Positions 35,158 through 46,339 of a stretch of DNA of 64,000 bases are shown here, in pieces. A program made the position numbers and the translations under genes. Every line of letters begins with the position of its first letter. Positions within the stretch are counted from its first letter, which is position 1. The DNA lies in the NCBI GenBank assembly GCA_029237695.1, contig CM055271.1, forward strand, positions 32,298,462 to 32,362,461, given 5' to 3'. The stretch comes from Conchocele bisecta (Eukaryota > Mollusca > Bivalvia > Lucinida > Thyasiridae). Under the pieces are notes generated by a model. The model searched no databases, was not told the origin of the DNA, and saw only the letters and a list, made by a program, of their open reading frames with translations.

Positions 35158-35464
35158 GTAGCCTATTTCACCAACATTGCAAAGTATACTTTTCTAGCAA
35201 AGTATACTTTGAGGGAGAAATTTTCAATTTTAGGATAAATTTGTTAATTTTTATTATACTGAATTTATTACATTATCACAGCCATTTTGGCTGTGCTAAT
35301 GTAATAAATTCAGTATAATAATTCTGCATATTTTTAATCATCAAATATCTGCAGTCGTTAGTTCTATATGAAATAATGCATTTCAGGAAAAAATAAATGA
35401 TTACTCCCTCAAAGTATACTTTGCTAGATAAGTATACTTTGCAATTTTGTTGAAATCGGCTACA
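35158..35464. repeat. MITE family E, copy 1
   Basis: The ends TGTAGCCTATTTCACCAAC and GTTGAAATCGGCTACA are inverted. AAGTATACTTT repeats lie inside each end. The centre is a long palindrome around CACAGCCATTTTGGCTGTG flanked by TTATTATACTGAATTTATTA and its inverse. Other copies: 54366-55101 (interrupted), 56703-56740 (end only), 57380-57600 (3' truncated) and 61970-62278. Confidence 0.9.
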
Positions 35465-35479
35465 GGTACGAATATCCAG

Positions 35480-35775
35480 ATTTTAATTGAAAACTGACAT
35501 TTCATTGTCCGAACGGCGTTACATGACGTTGCCGAATAACATCTGTAATGACGCATCTGTAAGTCCGCATTCTTTTCAGCGGAAACTATTTTATATTTGA
35601 CCATCGGCTAGCATAATAGTTACCTGATAAAGAGAATACCAGCATAGTGTCTGTTGATATCACGTGTATCAGGCTCGGCTCGGAAACCGAGCCTCGGAAT
35701 TCCTACGCGTTTCCTAGCCTTGCCTCTTGAACTTGATATGAACAGAAGCTAGAGTGGTATTCTCTAGGTCCACTC
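35480..35775. repeat. Fold-back family C, copy 2
   Basis: The inner arms AGAGAATACCAGCATAGTG and CTAGAGTGGTATTCTCT pair around GGCTCGGCTCGGAAACCGAG. It begins about 15 bp after MITE copy E1. Related to 10360-10645. Confidence 0.7.
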
Positions 35776-36126
35776 GATGTTTCTACTGTCACTCAGTCAC
35801 ACCCTGAATCACTCGTTCTTTCTACTTTCAGACACAGGTGAGGCGGACACCTTAGTTGTATCCGTGTCAAAGAATTGAAGACGTCATTGCTGCCGTAATG
35901 ACCAGCCAGTATCTCCGCCATGATAAAACTATCATTCCTGCACACGCCGGCTGCCTTAAATTCAAAGTTTGTGCTTTGCAACTGATTGTGTTCATGTTGG
36001 CTTATAACGAATAGCGCAGTCCAATATCAGACGGATGAGCATGCTTATCTGGGTCTATAATTGTCGCAGAAGCCAAAAGCCGGGGTTTGTAAGATCACGA
36101 TATTCGTTTTTACAGCATAACGACGA

Positions 36127-36607
36127 TTAAAGGTACATGGCCACTCAGTAGGCACAAACTGTTCTTTATAGGAATTAAATAAGTGTATAATTGTGTCACT
36201 ATTCCTCCAGTTCTAAAGATTACGAGTGCCCGCTATACAGATATAATCATTTAGTAATATTTATTTTACTGATAGTGACGCGCGTTGATATCAGGCTATT
36301 TTCATATGCAAATGAGGCATGGTATGTTTTTAATTATTTATACTAATTAAATGCGTCACCTGAAAAAAATATTTTCGACAAATTATAAAGTACATGTACA
36401 TGTATGATCATTGCACATCAAACAATAAATACATAGTATAAATAATAATGTCCGTTAACAGTTTAAGGAAACACGGTTATCGCCCCTGATATTAGTGTGG
36501 AAATCATGGTAATGGTGAATGAATATTTATTTTCCCAGAAAATGTCGCAGATGATGTCTCTGATATAAAGAACAGTGTGTGCCTACTGAGTGGGTATGTA
36601 CCTTTAA
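36127..36607. repeat. MITE family F, copy 1 (~480 bp)
   Basis: Starts TTAAAGGTACATGGCCACTC and ends in the inverse GAGTGGGTATGTACCTTTAA. Shared interior words are GATAGTGACGCGCG, AATTAAATGCGTCACCTG and GGAAACACGGTTATCGCCCC. Other copies: 43612-44124, 44523-45040 and 59123-61880 (split). Confidence 0.9.
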
Positions 36608-36766
36608 TATTTGTGGGGAATAACATAACCAGAGATGGCGACCAGAAAATAAAATATCTGACAAGATTTGCCAAATAAAAGAAGGTGCACCGTGTTATTT
36701 TGCATGAAATACATTTTTGTGAATATCCCCAAAGTTAAATAAATATGAAGTGTTTACTATAGGAAT

Positions 36767-36908
36767 GAATGGCCTTTTTGTGGAATTTATCGGGGTATAA
36801 ACTTGGAAAAGTCGCGGGAATACTGGACGAAGGCCGGAAGGCCTCGTCCAGTATTCCCGCGACTTTTCCAAGTTTATATCCCCGATAAATTCCACAAAAA
36901 GGCCATTC
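36767..36908. repeat. Near-perfect hairpin with ~66-bp arms
   Basis: AATGGCCTTTTTGTGGAATT at the left is matched by its inverse ending 36908. The arms meet at GACGAAGGCCGGAAGGCCTCGTC. Mismatches are very few, so it is either recent or maintained. Confidence 0.92.
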
Positions 36909-37439
36909 AGTTCTTATAATTGCAGCATTTGAAATAAATTCATCAAGAAAATGTGTTTATTTTCCGTTTTTTATAAGAATTATTTTAACTTTGCCTCACG
37001 GTTACGGAAAGTAGTTCGGCATGGGAATTTACTGGGATATAAATTTTGGACAGAGACTTGCTACGAGCCAATCAAATGTTAGGGAATTGTGTAAATATTT
37101 TTTGTGCTGGAATTCTAGTTAAATAAACCAACATTTGCTCACTGTATTAAATCGCATCTTTTGTAGGTTATATTAGGTACAATTATCATATATATAATGC
37201 ATTTAATTACATAATGTTTTCTTAGCTGATCTTGACAACTATTTTGAAATCGCTGCCCTTTTTTGGTCACTTTATTCCCGCCAGACATTGACTATGGGCG
37301 TGTTCCTTTCGTTGTACAGAATAATAGTCAATGGTGCAATGTTAGAACACTTTCCTAGCATAACCAGCTCCCATCCACGGAAACGTTTCCAGGACAGTGT
37401 TGTCACCGTTTGGTTGCATAGCTTCTGCATTTATTATAT
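36909..37439. other. Non-coding stretch
   Basis: No gene or bounded repeat seen. Confidence 0.35.
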
Positions 37440-37684
37440 TTTACCCTTAGACCGCTACTCACAGCAAATGGCGTCTGTTGTTGCTTTTATGTATTGTCTT
37501 ATTTCTCAATAAAAACATGTTTTGACAGCACTTCAGAATCATTTCCAAAGGAAATGATTCTGGAGTGCTGTCAAAGCATGTTGTAAATTATTCTAAAGTG
37601 CTGTCAAAGCATGATTTGGATTATAAAAATGGAAAATAGAAAATAAACAGTAGACGAGAAAAAATTAAGATAGCGGGCTAAGGA
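37440..37684. repeat. MITE with TTAACCCTTAG-type termini, copy 2
   Basis: Shares TTTCTCAATAAAAACATG, the GACAGCACTTCAGAATCATT hairpin and ATAAAAATGGAAAATAGAAA with 4258-4508. The termini are more degraded here. Confidence 0.75.
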
Positions 37685-38104
37685 ACAAAGCCATGGGCTG
37701 TTGCGTTTACTGGGGTTACAATGCGTTTGATTTGTCCGAAGGACTCCTCGCAAACTTTAAACAGACGACATGTACTGCTCACTCTTGTAAACGAAACAGC
37801 CCATGTTTTTTGTTATTTATGTTTACACTGCATTTTCAAAAATGTAAATAACCAAATATGGCGTTAAAATAAAGAATACTATTATTTTGCGTCAATTTGT
37901 TGCAATTGCTGGAACAGCAACGTTGCCGGTCAATAGCATGATTGACAACGACGATGAACGTCATGTATTTTAATGACGTCAAACAAACTGTAACGAATCA
38001 ACAACGTCGCGCGACGTCACGTGGGGCTAATGTAATGTACTGTGATATAAACGCAATACGTTGAATGGCGTTTACATTATGAATGTAAGGACAGTGTAAA
38101 TATT
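37685..38104. other. Non-coding stretch
   Basis: No gene. There is a loose inverted match of CCATGGGCTGTTGCGTTTAC (37691) with AACGAAACAGCCCATG (37790). Confidence 0.4.
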
Positions 38105-38412
38105 TATTCTAATGCACTCTATAAATATCACGCAATCTGATTGGCTGTTGATAATACATTACAGGTATATCATTGTTGATGAACGGTCGCAAATTATTTC
38201 AATATGTATTCCTACACCAGTAGTAAAGGAGTGCATTAGAAATAGGTTAACCGCATTGTAATTTTGAAATTTGCGTCATATATCAGAAAATGATAGGTCG
38301 GAAAACATGTTTAATGGCTCTGCTAGCGCGCCGCCATTAAACAGATTTTCCGACCTATCATTTTCTGATATACGCCGCAAATTTCAAAATTACAATACAG
38401 TTAACCCTATAG
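38105..38412. repeat. Fold-back element, copy 2 (first copy at 22452)
   Basis: Very high similarity to 22452-22756 over the whole length, including the palindrome centred on GGCTCTGCTAGCGCGCCGCC. Confidence 0.88.
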
Positions 38413-38497
38413 TATTATTCTCATCTTGTATGGTACGTGTATTATAATCATAGCCATGTATGTACGCTCACGAGGCAGTTGCCTCGATGCAATAAAT

Positions 38498-38640
38498 AGA
38501 GGATATTTGTTGTTTTCAGTGTAAGATCGAATTTGTTTTCATCGAGTGAGCAGCAGCCATAATATTTTTGAAAATATAACGTTTGGAGTTCACGAGATGC
38601 AAAATAATTCGATCTTACGCTGAAAACAACAAATTCTCTG
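38498..38640. repeat. Inverted repeat with ~33-bp arms
   Basis: TTGTTGTTTTCAGTGTAAGA at the left pairs with TCTTACGCTGAAAACAACAA at the right. The loop is about 80 bp. Confidence 0.85.
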
Positions 38641-39640
38641 TTTGTTTTATAACTATATACATGTAACAGTATTTACACTCTTGGCTGATTTAGTATTTAC
38701 ATCAGCACCGGCATCGTATCTCTAGAACTTCGCTAGGAAACCTGTGGGTGGCCTGATTTCTCAGCATGACCAATTTACTAAAATCACTTGTTGGATAACA
38801 AATAATTCCACATTTTATAATTTATTATGCTGATGGCCAAGTTGGCCATCTTTGTGTTTTCCAGCCATCAGCCAGTTTCACCTGTTCTGCTGTTTGACAA
38901 AGAACTCAAAATGTGAAGTAGAACATATGATATAATGTAGCTAAGCACATGTAGAAAAGCCAGGAGAACGGACTCCTATTCATTATATTACACAAAACTG
39001 TAAAATATGTCAGTTTTCTGGACATGTTTGTGCCTGTGTTATTAGCAACATGAACCACCATTATAGATAGCCTCATACACAGAAAATCGCACAGTGTATC
39101 ACTTTTACCTGGCAAACCACACAACACATACCATATATACCCACTACTGTACTCTGTTATTAGCTATCAAATCCAGTGACATGTAAGCAGTTACCTGAGT
39201 GTATCGTCCCTGGTGCCTACTCACCTACTATGCGAGTGAATATGGCTTTGCCTATGGACAATGTGTACACTAATATAGGCTGTGCATCAGATTGAAAAGT
39301 TTACACATCAAAATATTTATTTTGAGATTGATGGGAGCAATGCTCAGATATCTCGTCTTTTATATAATTTGCTGGCATAATATGTATAGCTTGCCTTTGT
39401 AATATCTGTCTATTATGTATTGCACCGAATTGTAGTTGGTTTACTGTCATATTATTTGCTGTATGTGTCAAACGCACGAAGTGGTGATACTTTACGATGG
39501 CTTGTACATATAAAGATATACGTACCACCATTGTTTCGTCCCATTCCGACTTCAGTGATGTGACGAGCCCGCCCTCTATTGATCGCCTGATTTCTCACCG
39601 GGCCCACCGTCTTCATGGCACAGCGGTGGTAGCGCCGGTG
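38641..39640. other. Non-coding stretch
   Basis: Several short frames overlap here, none with a recognisable motif. Confidence 0.35.
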
Positions 39641-39649
39641 ATATCGGAT

Positions 39650-39831
39650 GTGAGTACAGCGTTCGCTCTCCAACACATATTCATACACTCGGTGAGGCTG
39701 ACGCCGTGCAACACGGCGAGCTTCTTTCTAGCTGTTGGCTCCGATGTCGGCCATTTGAATAGAGATATGCCGGAAGTACGGTTGACGTTAATGAATACAA
39801 AGATCCATGACACCAGTAATAATGGTTCCAT
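39650..39831 (-). CDS. Candidate first exon: signal peptide plus Apple/PAN-like start
   Basis: From the ATG at 39831 the minus strand reads MEPLLLVSWIFVFINVNRTS, a good hydrophobic signal peptide, then KKLAVLHGVSLTECMNMCW. The 'S..EC...C' spacing is that of the first helix of PAN/Apple domains in secreted invertebrate proteins. The frame closes at 39613. A splice donor would be expected near 39650, but the candidate (GCT then GTACTC) is weak. No partner exon was found. This is a tentative call. Confidence 0.28.
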
Positions 39832-39983
39832 TTTAACAGAGCAAGTAAGTGGAACCTTTCTAAACCGGACGAAAAGACATGTGATCCTATTTTTGATGAG
39901 ATTCTTGTTCATTTATATCCGGTGATAATTCCGTTCGTGATGGCATAGCACACAACTATGACTCAGAATGATCAAATGCCTGA

Positions 39984-40060
39984 TTTACAGCGAAACCTCT
40001 CTAATCCGGACACCCTGGGGAGCTCCCAGGGTGTCCGGTTTATAGAGGTTTCACTGTACA
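39984..40060. repeat. Hairpin repeat with CCTCTCTAATCCGGACACC arms
   Basis: AGCGAAACCTCTCTAATCCG at the left pairs with CCGGTTTATAGAGGTTTCAC at the right, around CCCTGGGGAGCTCCCAGGG. A degraded relative is at about 10255-10310. Confidence 0.85.
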
Positions 40061-40357
40061 ACGGTAATTATAGCAGTTGTATCGCTTGACAGATTCAGAT
40101 AATGGTTTTCTGTAAAACCTACGTTCACCACGCAGTACATGTAATTGTGATTTCTCATGAATTTAAGCTAATCATATTACTGTATCTTACTGTATCCAAC
40201 GACCATAGTAGCATTTGTCTTCCTAGACGTATCTTTTATTTTTCGTCAACATTGGTATGTCTTCATGGACTGCGCACATTGGTTTTGTGTCATTAAAACT
40301 ATTTACATGCATGTATCACCGATGTGACAGGACAAATCCTGCCAACAATTGACACAA

Positions 40358-40575
40358 TCAATTTACTTGGTAACAGTCTGGATCATATTGAATTATATTG
40401 TCCTTAAAGGCTTTGTTCAGTCTATTCTTGAACTGGTTTATAGTTTCCGCGGTTACTACATTTTCAGGCAAGTTATTCCAGTCATTTACTATTCGTTGGC
40501 TGAATGAACTTTTTCTTATCTTTAAACGGAATTGTCTCTTGAACATTTTTTCATGGTGACCCATTGTTCTGGATT
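40358..40575 (-). pseudogene. LINE ORF2 extreme C-terminus
   Basis: MGHHEKMFKRQFRLKIRK, SFSQRIVNDWNNLPENVV and INQFKNRLNKAF form the stereotyped C-terminal segment of jockey/CR1-like LINE ORF2 proteins. The frame is intact here, but the reverse transcriptase that should precede it is absent. Sequence upstream (above ~40575) belongs to another, oppositely oriented gene. It is a 5'-truncated copy next to or inserted into that gene. Confidence 0.8.
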
Positions 40576-40584
40576 GAATGATTT

Positions 40585-42640
40585 ACATGGTGGTAGTACG
40601 ATGTCGAGGCGAGTCTTATTATCAAGACTATCTGGCAGCTTCGGTGATGAACTATTAACGCTCTCCTCTCCTGGTATTGTTATCTTCAAGAGCAGAACAG
40701 CAGACCTTCTCAAGTTAGTGCTGGATGAGGATGATGATATCAATATTTCTATCTCGACAGTAATTAAACACATTATGAAAGAGATAAAGTCTCTGTCATT
40801 GGACAAGAACTACAATACCCGGATTTACAAGGACATAGCTCAGCGGTCTGTGAGCCGAACATTCCAGACTTTGCTTACTTCATAGTCCCCAAAACTGTGT
40901 GCAACTATTCCTGCTCTGCTTGTTGGTAATATAATTACCAGCGTATTGCGGAATCAATCCACTAGTTTACAAGCGGCTTTAGGCATTCTTGTGAGAGATT
41001 CTAAAGCCATAGGTAACACATTTCACGACTTTCAGGTTACTTGTTCCTACGACGATGTCTTATGTTTCAAGAAATCAGCAGCAGTAGCACATACCAAGAA
41101 ACAAGGCTTGGCTGGAATTCACGATAACAGGACAGGTTTGGTGCAAGTTGTGGCAGACAATTTCGATGCAGACATTGCCTCGCAGAATGGGAAATTGTCT
41201 ACACATTCACTTGCACTTATTGTAACACAGCCAACGACGACAGACACAAACTACGACATCGGGGCAACTGAAATACACCGCATATCAAAGTCTGATGTAC
41301 ACGAAAGATAGCATAATGTCCCCATTGAACGTTATAAAGGTGGTAGAAAACCTGAAATGCCAGCTGAAGTTAGCAAACAAGCGATTTTGCCCCTGAAAGT
41401 GCTTGCACAAGCAGTATTGTCGCGGAACAAAGCCAGTGAATTGTACTTCCTCAAGGAAGTGCGTTTGGTTGACAATTGCCCAGAGTATAATGGGTATAAC
41501 ACCAAGTTGTCGAGGGAAGAAGAGAACATCAGCAAACCAATGACCAATGCATCATACCAGCCTCTTATAGATATGCCGCCTGCTGATCCGGATACAATGA
41601 TGACTTCGTTGGTAGAAGCTCAGAGAATCACGGCACCGACTGGCCAGGAGTATACAGTATTCACATGTGATCAACAGCTGTATCGTGTAGCTCTAGATGT
41701 TATGTGGGTGTATCCGGAGAAAGTTTCTAATGTGATTCTGTGATTAGGTGGGATGCACTTGTTGATCAGCTTCATATGATAAGTTGGAACATTGATGGCG
41801 GATACGACGATGCCTTTTAAGCAAGACAACGAAAGTGTGGGTTGATTTGTTAATCAAGCCTGTGCTGCTCACATTAAGGTGGTGATTGGTCCTTGCACTT
41901 GAATACTGTTTGCCAGATGATCCCATACTTTTTCGCCGCAAGACATGTCAATTATGCGCGATATGGCCTATTACTTGGAATCGATGAAGAAAATGCCAAA
42001 GACAACGTTGGGCCATTTCATTGCTGGCGAACACGTCAAGCGGCATATTGATGGCTCCTGGAATGGACTTAGGAGCGATATGTTTATTGAGACAACTTTC
42101 ATGAGGTATGGGCATGGCACAGGGGGCATTATTGGCATAACGTTAAAGCCACAGACCCTTAAAACATGGGCTTTGGGTCTCCACGCGTGCAGTCAAATTG
42201 TCGGCGATATTGCTCATATGGGTGATGAAAATATCCCACACAGGAAGCAATGTCTTCACAATCATAAGGAGGAAATGAATGCACGAATTGCGGCAGATGG
42301 ACAGGACAGGCTGGGACTACGAAAGAAATTGGAACTCTGTATTGATCCACTCAACACAGAAGGGCATCCAGACAGTGTTGTGATTATTGTTAGTGGTTGT
42401 ATAGCACTATCGTCGGTGAATGTACATGATGCAGTATCCATTGGTAGGCAGCAGATGGATGATTTAAAGCGAAACTGGCCAAAAGGATTTCAGGAAACAA
42501 TCCCGAAGAAAGTTGAAAGTATGTCAGTAACAAGGAAGCACATCACAGTAGGGGAAACTAATGTTATTGACACTAACATCATATATCAGAGGATCATGGG
42601 TCTCCAAATCAAATGTTCTTGCAGTACAGACACGCCATGA
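40585..42640 (+). pseudogene. Disabled copy of a multi-copy invertebrate gene, unnamed family
   Basis: One reading frame is coding-like for about 2 kb but carries in-frame stops at 40883 (TAG), 41309 (TAG), 41741 (TGA), 41777 (TGA) and 41780 (TAA). A local compensated frame slip lies near 41900-41960. Recognisable segments are DFQVTCSYDDVLCFKKSAA, ADNFDADIASQNGKLSTHSL, LGGMHLLISF, ARHVNYARYG and MRYGHGTGGIIGITLKP. I recall similar uncharacterised proteins, in many copies, in bivalve and cnidarian genomes. Many copies suggest an association with mobile DNA, but no catalytic domain is identifiable, so I assign no function. The last block (41945-42640, 231 codons) is the longest uninterrupted part. 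Confidence 0.6.
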
Positions 42641-43453
42641 AAAACAATGAAATGCCGTTGCAGTAAGTAAAAACTTCCATGCACTGTATGCCGTGCGACC
42701 ACCTGTTACAATAGTAGTACTGGGTCTGTGACAAAAGGAGGCGAAGTGCAATGATGTCACTGAATGCATGTATGCATTCAAGAAAAACATTTAAATGTTT
42801 GCAATATTTTACGATATAACAGTCGTAAGCTGGTATACATTTCCAGTCGCTACACCATCATTACATTGTAGTGCAGATGAAAACTAGATTTGATTGTGAT
42901 AAATGCGCTGATACTGTATGGCACACCAATGCCCGAGTATTCTGAATTAGTGTACACAAGCACCGCGTATTGCCAAAACGGACATGTTTGGCGGCCATTT
43001 TGGATGTATTATACTAGTTGCAAATTATTAAAGTATTGAAAAGTATTCAATCATTCAATCATTTAATTATGACCATTGAATTGAGATTTTGAAGTTCATA
43101 GTTACTTAAATATTTCAGTATTTTTTTATTCGGTGACTACAAATTTAATTTTGGCGGCCATCTTGGCTTTATAAAAAATAAATAAGCATGGCTTTGGATC
43201 ATAATATATTCGAAATATCTTACTAAGTGCGTCAAGCCCGTTATTTATTTTGAAAGTACAATATTAGGCACGATACTAAGTATAATAACGATATGTGGCG
43301 GCCATCTTGGATTCATGCTAGTATAAAAAAAGGGCCTCAAGGATGACAAAGTGTCATCAGTCGGATTCTAAGACTAGAAGGTGATAACAAAAACTATGGT
43401 ATTCAAAAGAAGGTTAAGCTCCCGGCTGCCGGACTAATTGGAGTAATTGACAA
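42641..43453. other. Non-coding stretch
   Basis: GGCGGCCAT(C/T)TTGG occurs near 42990, 43150 and 43298, perhaps three very degraded repeat units. No gene. Confidence 0.4.
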
Positions 43454-44470
43454 CTACTGTCTGTTTCGCGAAACCTGCCCAAATTTTAAGGCTATATAAA
43501 CAATGAAAAAACAATATTTGTAATAAAATTTAAGAATGAGCCTTCTTTTTATTTCGTGAAATTTGGTTAACTATGGATTTTATTACGAAAAATGAGTTAT
43601 CTATGGGAATCTAAAGGTACATGCCCACTCAGTAGGCACAAAATGCTTTTAATATCAGGGACATCATCCGAGACATTTTCTGGCAAAATAAACATTCATT
43701 CACCATTACTCTACGTATTGATTGGCATTATTATGCATTTTGTATCAGACGTAAAGTTTCACACTGATATCAGGGGCGATAACCGTGTTTCCTTAAAATG
43801 TTTACATTACTATTTATTATCTGTATTTACATTTTGATGTTCAATGATCATACTTTATAATCTGTCGAAAATATTATTTTTTCAGGTGACGCATTTAATT
43901 AGTATAAATATTAATAATTAAAAAAATAGCATGCCTCATTTGCATACGAAAATAGCCTGATACCACCGCGCGTCACTATCAGTGAAATATTTATTACTAA
44001 ATCATTATATCTGTAAAGCGGGCACTTGTAATTTTTAGAACTGGTGGAATGGTGACACAATTATACACTTATTTCATTCCCATAAAGAACATTTTGTGCC
44101 TACTGAGTGGGCATGTACCTTTAACATGGGGAAAAAAGAGATGGAGAACCTGGAGGAGGAGTCGAAAAACGAATCATTTTGGAAATTGATTCCGAAACCT
44201 AGCTTGGAAATGATCTAACTAAGAAAACAACAGTTACATTTTGAAAATCGGTCTACCATTTCTGAAATTAGAAACATTTCCCCATGTTAAATCCCCATAG
44301 ACATCTTCACATTTTTTTTCAATAAAATCAATATTGGACCAAATTTCACGAAATAAAAAGTAGGCTCATTCTTAAATTGTGTTATAATTTAATATTATCG
44401 AAAACAATATTGTTTTTGAATTGTTTATATAGCCGTAAAATTTGGGCAGCTTTCGTGAAACAGACAGTAG
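43454..44470. repeat. Inverted repeat (~145-bp arms) enclosing MITE F copy 2
   Basis: CTACTGTCTGTTTCGCGAAA at 43454 pairs with TTTCGTGAAACAGACAGTAG ending 44470. The arms continue through CCCAAATTTTA, TATATAAACAAT and AAGAATGAGCC to about 43580 and 44325. The F MITE (43612-44124) lies between, probably a later insertion into the loop. Confidence 0.75.
43612..44124. repeat. MITE family F, copy 2
   Basis: Inverted relative to 36127-36607. Ends TAAAGGTACATGCCCACTC and GTGGGCATGTACCTTTAA. Confidence 0.88.
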
Positions 44471-44522
44471 GTGTCTGTTCCAAAGATATACACTGCTGTC
44501 AAAAAATACAAATAATCCTATT

Positions 44523-45040
44523 TAATGGTACATGCCCACTCAGTAGGCACAACATATTCTTATATCAGAGACATCATGTGAGACATTTTCTGGCGAAATA
44601 AATATTCATTCAACATTACCCCACATATTGATTGGCATTATTATACATTTTATATCACACGTAACTTTCCACATTGATACCAGGGACGATAACCGTGTTT
44701 CCTTAACATGTTAACGGATATTACTATTTATACTCTGTATTTATTTTTTGATGCGCAATTATCATACTTCATAATCTGTCAAAAATATTATTTTTTCAGG
44801 TGACGCATTTTATTTATACATCTAGTATAAGTAATTAAAAAATACCATGCCTCATTTGTATATGAAACTATCCTGATACCAACGCGCGTCACTATCAGTA
44901 AAATAAATATTACTAAATATTTATACCTGTATAGCGGCGACTCGTAATCTTTAGAACTGGTGGAATAGTGACACAATTATATACTTATTTAATTCCTATA
45001 CAGAACAGTTCGTGCCTACTGGGTGGGCATGTACCTTTAA
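44523..45040. repeat. MITE family F, copy 3
   Basis: Same orientation as copy 2 and only ~400 bp away. The left end is TAATGGTACATGCCCACTC (AAGG changed to ATGG) and the right end GGTGGGCATGTACCTTTAA. Confidence 0.87.
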
Positions 45041-45117
45041 GTTTATATCTGTTTTGTTTTGTTTTTCATCTGCACATTACAAATAAAAGTACATGTAAAA
45101 GTAAAAGTGGATATATA

Positions 45118-45189
45118 GAATTTTATCCCGTCAACACAGTGCATATGTGCCGTGAAACACGGTGCCGTGAAACATTTTTGATATCCAGT
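45118..45189. repeat. Composite palindromic repeat, left fragment
   Basis: TATCCCGTCAACACAGTGC through TTTTTGATATCCAGT. It is interrupted at 45189 by the 3.7 kb element and resumes with CCAGTCAATAC at 48875. Confidence 0.85.
45185..45189. other. Target-site duplication, left copy
   Basis: CCAGT, repeated at 48875-48879. With the preceding T it may be a 6-bp duplication that overlaps the terminal T of the element. Confidence 0.8.
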
Positions 45190-45211
45190 AGTAGTATATA
45201 GGGAGTCAAAA

Positions 45212-45745
45212 TGATACCACCAAAGGTGGGAGTGTTATTAACTCTCGTTACAGCTCCCAACAGTATTGAAAAACGGTGTTTTTGTCCAATAACATAAACT
45301 AGCCACCAACACTGAAATATTTTAAACCGCGAAACCGTCTTGTTGTACGCCCACCATATCCATGGCTTCGAAAATCCAACGAACAACGGGTTTTTGCATA
45401 GAGAAGAGCAGAATGATACCACCAGAGGTGGCACCGTTTCCACCACCACACGACACTCCCAACACCCACGAAAAATCGGGAACGGATTTTAGAAAAACCC
45501 AAATACATCGAACTACAACGAACTACAGACACTACAACCAACTACAGACGAATGACAGATAGACTTGTCGTGGCCTCCCAAGAGACAAACAGAAATGATA
45601 CCACCCATTTGTGTATTTGGACACAGAAATGATACCACCCATTTGTGCATTTGGACACATTTGGGAAAAATCTAATAAACAAAAGTACTCACCAGCACCC
45701 TCGAAAAACAGGCTTTTTTGTGGAGAAAAGCAGAATGATACCACC
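45212..45745 (+). promoter_or_regulatory. Five TGATACCACC sites in the left TIR
   Basis: Exact 10-mers at 45212, 45414, 45596, 45630 and 45736, all in the same orientation. Sites 1, 2 and 5 run into a dyad CCACC-A(A/G)A-GGTGG. Sites 3 and 4 are 34 bp apart and followed by CATTTGTG. They lie downstream of the left zinc-finger gene. A binding site for an element-encoded protein is a reasonable inference. Confidence 0.7.
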
Positions 45746-45911
45746 AGAGGTGGCACCGTTTCCACCACCACACGACACTCCCAACACCCACGAAAAATCG
45801 GGAACGGATTTCAGAAAAACCCAAATACATCGAACTACAACAAACTACAGGCACTACAACCGACACAGACGAATGACAGATAGAACAGCGTACGAGAACA
45901 ATCTCGTTCTA

Positions 45912-46232
45912 CTATTTCTTCTGGTGTAGCTCTCGGAAGCAGGACTCCGCTATTTTTCTTTTGCGTTTTTCTGTCTATAGGGACGCCTGTAGTTCCGCAA
46001 CCTGACTTTCTAGTTCGACAACCCGGCTTTCTAGTTCGGCAGTCTGGAGTTGTGTTCTCGAGGGTGCGGTACACCGTTTCTGTTTGTGTCTGCAAAGCGT
46101 CTGGGAACTGGAGAAATGTTTTCCACAACCTTCGCACAGGAATGCAGGAGTACTGCATCTCGTCTTTCTCCCGATGTGCCGTTGCAAGTTGGCCTTCTTG
46201 GCAAAAGTTCTACCACACGTTTCGCACTCCAT
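45912..46232 (-). pseudogene. Left-TIR zinc-finger gene copy, truncated by one nonsense codon
   Basis: Mirror copy of the intact gene at 47771-48091. From the ATG at 46232 it encodes the same two C2HC fingers and the start of the coiled coil. Codon 86 is TAG (45975-45977) where the right copy has GAG, so the product would stop after ...ELQASL. The fingers remain whole, so a shortened finger-only protein is possible. Transcription would run outwards towards the left terminus. Apart from the stop and one silent-looking change the two copies are nearly identical. Confidence 0.85.
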
Positions 46233-46235
46233 TTT

Positions 46236-46339
46236 CCCAGGGGGCTCGGGCTCTCCAGGGTGCTCAGTTTGCTTACCAGAATTTCTATATTTTTGCTATC
46301 CTTGTTGGCTAGAAATGGAGAGCCCGAGCCCCCCTGGGA
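46236..46339. repeat. Hairpin at the inner edge of the left TIR
   Basis: CCCAGGGGGCTCGGGCTCTC at 46236 pairs with GAGAGCCCGAGCCCCCCTGG ending near 46337. There is one extra C and a loop of ~57 bp. The inner side of the right TIR lacks it. Confidence 0.85.

Larger units (their letters stand above)
45190..46239. repeat. Left terminal inverted repeat
   Basis: Matches the right TIR with about eight substitutions and two deletions (~35 and ~40 bp, near 45357 and 45390). Identity ends at ATTTTCCCA (46231-46239). It includes an internal ~140-bp direct duplication (45408-45545 and 45730-45868). Confidence 0.92.

Noticed and set aside
41945..42640. Independent intact 231-codon gene
   Set aside because: It is the same reading frame and family as the disabled sequence upstream, so it is the best-kept part of a pseudogene.
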